From contig CALCNY010000221.1 in NCBI GenBank assembly GCA_937897585.1, positions 1 through 12,522 of the forward strand: a DNA stretch of 12,522 nt, given 5' to 3'. Numbering within the stretch: position 1 is the stretch's first letter; each line of letters starts with the position of its first letter. Origin of the DNA: an uncultured Chitinophagaceae bacterium (GTDB lineage Bacteria; Bacteroidota; Bacteroidia; Chitinophagales; Chitinophagaceae). The translations under genes and the position numbers were made by a program. The notes below the pieces were generated by a model, which was not told where the DNA came from, ran no database searches, and was given only the letters and a program-made list of their open reading frames with translations. Below are positions 7,532 to 12,522 of this stretch, piece by piece.

Positions 7532-8713
7532 TTATGCAGGATGGCAAATGTAATATTTCTTAACTTTTCCTCTAAGATTTTCGTTAATCAGAGCGTTGTC
7601 AACTTCCGTAATATCTTTCACAATTCCATCTTTGAATAGAATCTTAATCGTTTCATTTTCAAAGTTATAGGTACTGCTTGAGGCTTCTCCAGTATATACC
7701 AGCCATTGCACTTCATCCTCAGACAAATTATAATGTCTTTTCGTTGCTTCAGTTTTTTCTTTTATTATTTTTTCTGAAATTGGTTCTGAATGATATCTCA
7801 CTTTTAAGAGGTGTCTGTCGATGATGCCTTTGCATAAAGTTGCTAATACAACATCATGATGAGCACACCATTGTTTGATAGCCATCATCACATCAAAATC
7901 ATCAATACTACAGAATTGTTGCAATGTTACATTTTCAATTGGCGAATTGATAAAGCTGTTCAATGGTTCATTGCAAACGGCTCCTATATATTTGGCTCTT
8001 TTGATAATTCTTTGCAGCATTTGTTCGGCACTTAATACTGTTTTATGAAGATAAACCTGCCAGTACATCAGTCTTCTTGCCACCAGAAATTTCTCTATAG
8101 AATAAATGCCTTTTTCTTCCACCATCAACTCTCCATTATGAACGGTAAGCATCTTAATGATCCTGTCGTAAGCAATTACGCCTTCATTTACACCGGTAAA
8201 AAAACTGTCTCGGGTTAGATAATCCATTCTATCTACATCTAATTGGCCGCTGATTAATTGGTGTAAAAACTTTTTAGGATATACGTTTGTGAAAATATCA
8301 ATGGCCATTTGCAATTTGCCTTCAAACTCTTTATTCAATTCTTTAATTAGCATTAGCGACAATTCTTCATGATGAAGGTGTTCTGCTAATACATGTTCGA
8401 GTGCATGAGAGAAAGGTCCATGGCCAATATCATGAAGCAAAATGGCGATTTTGGCGGCTTGTTGTTCTTCATTAGTGATGTCGACACCTTTAAGAAGGAG
8501 TTCATGTAAAGCAGATCTCATTAAATGATAAGCTCCTAAAGAATGATGTAATCGAGTATGAACAGCTCCTGGATAAACCAAATGCGCCATCGCCATTTGA
8601 TGGATACGACGTAATCTTTGGTAATAAGGATGTGCTATGATTTTATGAATTAACTCATCGTCAATCGTGATAAAGCCATAAACCGGGTCGTTAATTATTT
8701 TGTGAAATCTCAT
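7532..8713 (-). CDS. HD-domain phosphohydrolase (SAMHD1/dGTPase-like family)
   Basis: A 393-residue cytoplasmic metal-dependent phosphohydrolase of the HD superfamily. The metal-binding set is complete: His58 in RLHHSLG, His95-Asp96 in LLHDIGHGPFSH, and Asp160/Asp162 in GQLDVDRMDYLTRD, the last matching the SAMHD1 DVDKxDY pattern. The N-terminal start (HKIINDPVYGFI) and the RIHQMAMAHLVYPGAVHTR segment also fit this subfamily, whose studied members hydrolyse dNTPs; the substrate here cannot be read from the sequence. It is the first gene of the lpxD-lpxC/fabZ-lpxA-ABC operon and is divergent from porX. I recall the same HD-lpxD order in other Bacteroidota genomes, so the pairing is probably old, although the functional link is unclear. 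The start is set at the ATG at 8713; a TTG just before it (8716) would add one residue. Confidence 0.88.
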   Translation of the reverse strand: MRFHKIINDPVYGFITIDDELIHKIIAHPYYQRLRRIHQMAMAHLVYPGAVHTRLHHSLGAYHLMRSALHELLLKGVDITNEEQQAAKIAILLHDIGHGPFSHALEHVLAEHLHHEELSLMLIKELNKEFEGKLQMAIDIFTNVYPKKFLHQLISGQLDVDRMDYLTRDSFFTGVNEGVIAYDRIIKMLTVHNGELMVEEKGIYSIEKFLVARRLMYWQVYLHKTVLSAEQMLQRIIKRAKYIGAVCNEPLNSFINSPIENVTLQQFCSIDDFDVMMAIKQWCAHHDVVLATLCKGIIDRHLLKVRYHSEPISEKIIKEKTEATKRHYNLSEDEVQWLVYTGEASSSTYNFENETIKILFKDGIVKDITEVDNALINENLRGKVKKYYICHPA

Positions 8714-8762
8714 CAATGCTGATTAAATGGAAATTATCTGTTAAATCAATTCTTTTGTTCGG

Positions 8763-8770
8763 CAAAGCTA
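8763..8770 (-). promoter_or_regulatory. Candidate -7 box of the lipid A operon promoter
   Basis: On the minus strand this reads TAGCTTTG, an exact match to the Bacteroidota -7 consensus TAnnTTTG, about 50 bp before the HD gene start. A good -33 TTTG is not seen at the expected distance, so this is a candidate only. The region 8714-8960 between the divergent HD gene and porX otherwise holds the inverted repeat at 8815-8910. Confidence 0.35.
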
Positions 8771-8814
8771 CAAAGCATTAATTTAAAAAATTACATTTGT
8801 ATGCGTTGAAACAA

Positions 8815-8910
8815 TGTTTAAAAGGTTTGATGTTCAATAAGTTCAAAATGTTTTTCCAAAAGATGATGCTCAACCTTTTGAACATCTTGAACTTTTGAAC
8901 CTTTTAAACA
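8815..8910. repeat. Imperfect inverted repeat of 9-bp GTTCAA units, upstream of porX
   Basis: Two arms of about 40 bp (8815-8854 and 8871-8910) are reverse complements with one bulge and several mismatches; the outer 13 bp (TGTTTAAAAGGTT) match perfectly. Inside the arms the word GTTCAA or a close variant recurs with a period of about 9 bp: left-arm units start at 8816, 8825, 8832, 8841 and 8850, and right-arm TTGAAC-type units end at 8874, 8883, 8892, 8900 and 8909. The element lies between two divergent genes, where no transcript should end, so a simple terminator role does not fit. A related element lies on the other side of porX. Confidence 0.85.
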
Positions 8911-8920
8911 AAAAAACTAC

Positions 8921-8948
8921 TTTGATTGTGTACGCCTTTTTATAATCT
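8921..8948 (+). promoter_or_regulatory. Weak candidate promoter of porX
   Basis: TTTG at 8921-8924 and TATAATCT at 8941-8948 lie just after the inverted repeat, with a 16-bp spacer. They partly resemble the Bacteroidota -33/-7 pair, but the second box departs from TAnnTTTG and the leader would be only a few bases long. Low confidence. Confidence 0.25.
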
Positions 8949-8960
8949 AAAAATCAGTTT

Positions 8961-10517
8961 ATGACCAAACCGAAAATCCTCTGGGTTGACGACGAAATAG
9001 AAAGCCTGAATTCTCAAATCATGTTTCTTGAAAATAAAGGCTATGAAGTGGTTACCAAAACAAATGGTTTTGATGCTTTGGAATTTGTAAAAGATAATTT
9101 TATTGATGTGGTTTTGCTGGACGAATCTATGCCAGGTATTACAGGGTTACAAACATTGCAGCAAATCAAAGAAATCAATAATAATTTGCCAGTAGTATTA
9201 ATCACAAAAAACGAAGCGGAAAATTTGATGGATGAGGCTATCGGCAGTCAGATCAGTGATTATTTAATAAAACCTGTAAATCCCAATCAGGTATGGCTAA
9301 GTTTGAAAAAATTAATTGATAATAAAAGATTGGTAGCAGAAAAAACAACTTCTGCTTATCAACAAGAATTTAGCAGTTTATTTATGGCCTTAAGCGGCAA
9401 TCCGGATTATCACCAATGGATGGAAATTTATAAAAAACTGGTGTATTGGGAGCTGGAAATTCAGAAAAGCGACAGCCCCGAAATGCAGGAAGTTTTTCAT
9501 ACACAAAAGCAAGAAGCCAATACAGAATTTTTCAAATTTATTTCAAAAAATTATGCTTCCTGGGTTTCTCCCAAAAGCACAGATGGTCCGATTATGAGCC
9601 ATAATCTTTTGAAGTATAAAGTACTGCCTCATTTACAAAAAGGAACACCTTTGTTTTTTGTGTTGATTGATAATTTAAGATTCGACCAATGGAAAACCAT
9701 CCAACCCATATTTGCGGAAAGCTTCAGAATTCATGAAGAAGAAACTTTTTATTCTATTTTACCAACAGCCACTCAATATTCACGAAATGCAGTGTTTGCA
9801 GGCATGTTGCCCATTGATATCGAAAAGCAGTTTTCAGCACAATGGAAAAATGACGACGACGAAGGTGGTAAAAATCTTCACGAAGAAGAATTTTTAAAAG
9901 CGCAACTCAAACGCTTAGGCAAATCAGAAATCAAATTTTCTTATACAAAAATCACCAATAACTTCGATGGTCAAAAGCTTGTTGACAATATGCACAATTT
10001 ATTGCAAAACGACCTCAATGTAATTGTATACAATTTTGTGGATATGCTGAGTCATGCCAGAACAGAAATGGAAGTATTGAAGGAGCTTGCTGGTGACGAA
10101 ACCAGTTACAGAAGTCTCACTGCCAGCTGGTTTGAACACAGCCCTTTGCATCAAGGGCTTAAAAAAATTGCAGAAAAAAACATTAATCTCATTGTGGCTA
10201 CTGACCATGGAAGCACAAGAGTAAAAACAGCTGCAAAAGTTATCGGCGACAAACAAACTACAGCCAATCTTCGTTATAAACATGGCAGAAATCTAAATTA
10301 CGAACCTAAAGATGTATTGGCATTTCGCGATCCTAAAGAAGCAGGCTTACCAGTTCCTAATGTAAATTCATCTTATATTTTTGCGAAAGGCGATTTGTTT
10401 CTATGCTATCCCAACAACTACAATCATTTTGTGAATTATTATAAAAACACTTTTCAGCACGGTGGTATCAGTTTGGAGGAAATGATTATTCCGGTGATAA
10501 GAATGTCTTCGAAGTAG
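8961..10517 (+). CDS. porX: PorX: response regulator with PglZ phosphatase-fold effector domain
   Basis: A 518-residue cytoplasmic two-component response regulator. The receiver domain (1-120) has the acid pair Asp10-Asp11, phosphoacceptor Asp54 (LLDESMPG), Thr82 and Lys104 (YLIKP), so it should be phosphorylatable. A helical linker (125-225) leads to a PglZ domain of the alkaline phosphatase superfamily (about 230-515): LIDNLRFDQW with Asp237, ILPTATQYSR with candidate nucleophiles Thr269/Thr271, FVDMLSHAR with Asp361 and His365, ATDHGS with Asp415-His416, and QHGGIS with His500. These provide a complete set of zinc-site residues. In Porphyromonas gingivalis PorX is paired with the kinase PorY, contacts the motor protein PorL and influences type IX secretion genes; its PglZ domain has nuclease/phosphodiesterase-type activity. 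No kinase gene is adjacent here, so the partner is encoded elsewhere. The gene stands alone between two related inverted repeats. Confidence 0.94.
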   Translation: MTKPKILWVDDEIESLNSQIMFLENKGYEVVTKTNGFDALEFVKDNFIDVVLLDESMPGITGLQTLQQIKEINNNLPVVLITKNEAENLMDEAIGSQISDYLIKPVNPNQVWLSLKKLIDNKRLVAEKTTSAYQQEFSSLFMALSGNPDYHQWMEIYKKLVYWELEIQKSDSPEMQEVFHTQKQEANTEFFKFISKNYASWVSPKSTDGPIMSHNLLKYKVLPHLQKGTPLFFVLIDNLRFDQWKTIQPIFAESFRIHEEETFYSILPTATQYSRNAVFAGMLPIDIEKQFSAQWKNDDDEGGKNLHEEEFLKAQLKRLGKSEIKFSYTKITNNFDGQKLVDNMHNLLQNDLNVIVYNFVDMLSHARTEMEVLKELAGDETSYRSLTASWFEHSPLHQGLKKIAEKNINLIVATDHGSTRVKTAAKVIGDKQTTANLRYKHGRNLNYEPKDVLAFRDPKEAGLPVPNVNSSYIFAKGDLFLCYPNNYNHFVNYYKNTFQHGGISLEEMIIPVIRMSSK

Positions 10518-10527
10518 TTTTTTTATT

Positions 10528-10618
10528 GTTCAAAAGGTTTCAGATGTTCAATTAGTTCAAAAGGTTCATTAAGTTCAACGTCAACATTTTGAACCTATTG
10601 AACTTCAAACCTCTGAAA
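10528..10618. repeat. Second GTTCAA 9-bp-period inverted repeat, downstream of porX
   Basis: Starting 11 bp after the porX stop, six consecutive 9-bp units begin at 10528, 10537, 10546, 10555, 10564 and 10573, each of the form GTTCAANNN or a near variant. The other half carries the reverse word TTGAAC at 10589 and 10598, then looser units ending in TCTGAAA at 10612-10618, which mirrors TTTCAGA at 10538-10544. The element belongs to the same family as 8815-8910, but its arms pair less well. Here it could act as a terminator-like hairpin after porX. Confidence 0.8.
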
Positions 10619-10714
10619 CGTCATTTTTGCAAATTAGTTATCAACGCTTGTTGAAAAATTAATTACCGATTGTCAGTTTATTTTATCAAGTTGCATTGAC
10701 TAAATTATTGACGC

Positions 10715-10984
10715 ATGAAATTCACTCAGCATACATTAGACAAAGTGGAAAGAGTAATTGAAGATGGTGGATACATTATTCGTTACGAAAGAGGTACTTT
10801 TCAAAGTGGTTATTGCATTTTACAAGCAAAGAAAGTAGTAGTTCTAAATAAATTTCTCCAAACAGAAGGTCGCATCAATACTTTAATTGATTTATTGCCT
10901 TTATTGAATTTAAACATTGATGATTTGACTCATGAAAGTCAAAAGCTTTTCGAAGAGTTAATGACAATTGAAGTACATCACTAA
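10715..10984 (+). CDS. Conserved-looking hypothetical protein, 89 residues
   Basis: A small soluble protein without a signal peptide, membrane segment or cysteine pair (its only cysteine is C33). The central part, GGYIIRYERGTFQSGYCILQ (18-37), is followed by KKVVVLNKFLQTEGRINTLI (39-58). This looks like a short beta-meander followed by helices, and resembles an uncharacterised Bacteroidota family I have seen annotated only as hypothetical. I cannot assign a function. It lies 34 bp before the metallo-hydrolase gene on the same strand and is probably co-transcribed with it; the inverted repeat at 10528-10618 separates it from porX. Codon use and AT content look like the neighbours, which supports a real gene. 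Confidence 0.75.
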   Translation: MKFTQHTLDKVERVIEDGGYIIRYERGTFQSGYCILQAKKVVVLNKFLQTEGRINTLIDLLPLLNLNIDDLTHESQKLFEELMTIEVHH

Positions 10985-11018
10985 TCAGATTTATCATTTC
11001 ATTTATTAATGTCTATTC

Positions 11019-11795
11019 ATGTTTGTTCCTACCATAAAAATTACTTTTCTGGGAACAGGCACAAGTAGTGGTGTACCCATGATTGCTTGTGATTGTGAAG
11101 TTTGTAAATCGAAAGACGAAAAAGACAGTCGTTTAAGAAGTAGTATCCTCATTGAATCTGACACCACAACTATTGTTATTGATACTACACCTGATTTTCG
11201 CACTCAAATGCTTAGGGCTCAAGTGAAAAAACTTGATGCTGTATTATTTACTCATCCACATAAAGATCATATTGCAGGATTAGATGACATAAAAGCGTTC
11301 AATTATTTTCACCAGCAACCGATGGCTGTATATGCAAACGAGCTGACACAAATTGCATTGAAAACAGAATTCCATTATGCGTTTACGGCTCAACGTTATC
11401 CAGGCATTCCAGAAATAAATTTGCAGAATATTCCAGATACCACTTTTCTTATTGGAGACATACCTGTTACACCAATTTGGGTTTGGCATTTAAAAATGCC
11501 CGTTCTTGGATTTCGTTTTGGAAATTTCACATACATCACCGACGCCAATAGGATAGAACCTTCCGAAATGAAAAAAATCGAAGGCAGTAAGATTATGGTG
11601 TTAAATGCGCTTCGTAAAGAAAAACATCTTTCACATTATACCTTACAGGAAGCCATAGACGTAGTTGATGCATTAAAAGTTCCTACCGTTTATTTTACAC
11701 ATATTAGCCATCAGTTAGGTAAACATGCCGATGTAAACGCCGAGTTGCCAATTGGCAAACAATTAGCCTTCGACGGGTTGGTGATAAACTGCTAA
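11019..11795 (+). CDS. Metallo-beta-lactamase-fold hydrolase, PhnP-like
   Basis: A 258-residue cytoplasmic hydrolase of the metallo-beta-lactamase superfamily. It opens with ITFLGTGTSSGVP (8-20), the usual start of the PhnP/RNase Z-like branch. The metal site is present: HPHKDH (His79, His81, Asp83, His84), His157, Asp175 in YITDAN and His228 in FTHISH. A CDCEVC cluster (Cys24, Cys26, Cys29) corresponds to the cysteines that hold the extra structural zinc in PhnP, with His231 a possible fourth ligand. PhnP hydrolyses a cyclic phosphodiester in phosphonate breakdown, but no other phn genes are near, so the natural substrate here is probably another phosphodiester. The start at 11019 puts the first beta-strand at residue 6, as expected. 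The gene lies between the 89-residue hypothetical and the helix-hairpin-helix gene, 52 bp before the latter. Confidence 0.88.
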   Translation: MFVPTIKITFLGTGTSSGVPMIACDCEVCKSKDEKDSRLRSSILIESDTTTIVIDTTPDFRTQMLRAQVKKLDAVLFTHPHKDHIAGLDDIKAFNYFHQQPMAVYANELTQIALKTEFHYAFTAQRYPGIPEINLQNIPDTTFLIGDIPVTPIWVWHLKMPVLGFRFGNFTYITDANRIEPSEMKKIEGSKIMVLNALRKEKHLSHYTLQEAIDVVDALKVPTVYFTHISHQLGKHADVNAELPIGKQLAFDGLVINC

Positions 11796-11847
11796 AATCT
11801 CCGTTTTTTTCTCCTTATTATTTTTTGCGAACGGCATAGTTTTATTC

Positions 11848-12522
11848 ATGCAAAAAAATGAAAATAATTTATTTTATTTTTCTCGTAAAGAGAAGAATGG
11901 TATTGTGTTGATTCTAATATTGAACCTGTTGATTTATGGTTGGCCTGATGTTTATTACTATTTCTCAAATCGACAAGAAAATGCGATTCAAATTGAAAAA
12001 TTATCCGAAGAAAAAAATGAAACTCAGACAGAAAATGATAAATCCATTTCTTCCCAAAAAAGAACTGATTATAACACAACTGTTTATGAACATCAAAATG
12101 CAACATATTTTGAATTCGATCCTAATACTTGTTCTAAAGAACAATGGATGAAATTGGGCGTCAAAGAAAAGACTGCTGAAACGATAATAAAATATATTTC
12201 CAAAGGGGGCAAGTTTAAAGCGCCAGAAGACTTAAAAAAAATATGGGGATTAAGTCCAACACAGGTTAAAGAATTATTGCCTTTTGTAAAGATTGCACCA
12301 ACACCCAAAATTGAAAACGAAAAAAATATAAATGTTCATTTCTCACAAAAGAACTCCAATAAAATAATTGATATAAATACTGCTGATTCTTCTTTATTGG
12401 AATGGCTTCCTGGAATTGGTCCTGCTTTGGCAGGAAGAATTATAAAATACAGAAACAAACTTGGCGGTTATTATAACAGTGAACAATTGAAAGAAGTTTG
12501 GGGTTTGCCTGATTCTGAGATC
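11848..12522 (+). CDS. ComEA-like membrane-anchored helix-hairpin-helix protein (partial, cut by the window edge)
   Basis: An open frame of 225 codons starts at ATG 11848 and has no stop before the window ends, so the C-terminus is missing. Residues 18-39 form one hydrophobic membrane anchor near the N-terminus (GIVLILILNLLIYGW followed by an aromatic patch). A polar stretch (41-85) comes next. Two helix-hairpin-helix-type repeats follow. The first (about 89-147) starts FEFDPNTCSKEQWMKLGV and contains GGKFKAPEDLKKIWGL. The second (about 173-225) contains DINTADSSLLEWLPGIGPAL, the classic ComEA pattern with the GIG hairpin, and GGYYNSEQLKEVWGL. ComEA proteins bind double-stranded DNA during uptake for natural transformation. 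This Bacteroidota form carries more than one repeat, so DNA binding at the membrane is likely, while a competence role is an inference. It is probably co-oriented and co-transcribed with the hydrolase gene. Confidence 0.85.
   Translation, partial: MQKNENNLFYFSRKEKNGIVLILILNLLIYGWPDVYYYFSNRQENAIQIEKLSEEKNETQTENDKSISSQKRTDYNTTVYEHQNATYFEFDPNTCSKEQWMKLGVKEKTAETIIKYISKGGKFKAPEDLKKIWGLSPTQVKELLPFVKIAPTPKIENEKNINVHFSQKNSNKIIDINTADSSLLEWLPGIGPALAGRIIKYRNKLGGYYNSEQLKEVWGLPDSEI

Noticed and set aside
8815..8910. Possible CRISPR array from regularly spaced GTTCAA words
   Set aside because: The period is only 9 bp, there are no spacers, and the two halves are inverted; no cas genes are nearby.
1..12522. 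tRNA, rRNA, riboswitch, insertion sequence or prophage genes
   Set aside because: None of the intergenic gaps holds a recognisable cloverleaf, riboswitch core or transposase fragment; almost all other sequence is coding.

Overview
The window looks like chromosomal DNA of a Bacteroidota bacterium, most likely from the Chitinophagaceae/Sphingobacteriia side. The reasons are the AT-rich sequence, no obvious Shine-Dalgarno sites, a fused lpxC-fabZ gene, a PorX-type response regulator with a PglZ domain, GldM-like domains in a secreted protein, and a TAnnTTTG-type promoter box. The family-level placement is an inference.

Layout, left to right. (1) 1-1575: a monocistronic alanine dehydrogenase gene (ald, + strand), with TTCGTG-type repeat sequences on both sides and a likely hairpin terminator. 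(2) 1597-3294: two - strand genes for small exported proteins. The downstream one looks like the two C-terminal periplasmic domains of GldM/PorM without the membrane helix. The upstream one is unrecognised, with a faint GldN/PorN-like pattern. (3) 3537-8713: a tight - strand operon read in the order HD-domain phosphohydrolase, lpxD, lpxC-fabZ, lpxA, lone ABC ATPase. It supplies the first committed steps of lipid A synthesis (LpxA, LpxC, LpxD) plus the FabZ dehydratase, which draws on the same 3-hydroxyacyl-ACP pool. (4) 8714-10714: porX on the + strand, divergent from the lipid A operon. On each side of it lies an imperfect inverted repeat of about 90-100 bp, built from 9-bp units with the core GTTCAA. 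(5) 10715-12522: an 89-aa conserved-looking hypothetical, a PhnP-like metallo-beta-lactamase-fold hydrolase, and a membrane-anchored ComEA-like helix-hairpin-helix protein that runs off the right edge.

Most of the genes are ordinary core genes of the phylum. The parts that deserve attention are the exported GldM-like/unknown pair in the same window as porX (PorX is the cytoplasmic regulator tied to the type IX secretion motor PorL/PorM), and the two periodic repeat families that bracket ald and porX. No RNA genes, CRISPR arrays, insertion sequences or phage genes were seen.
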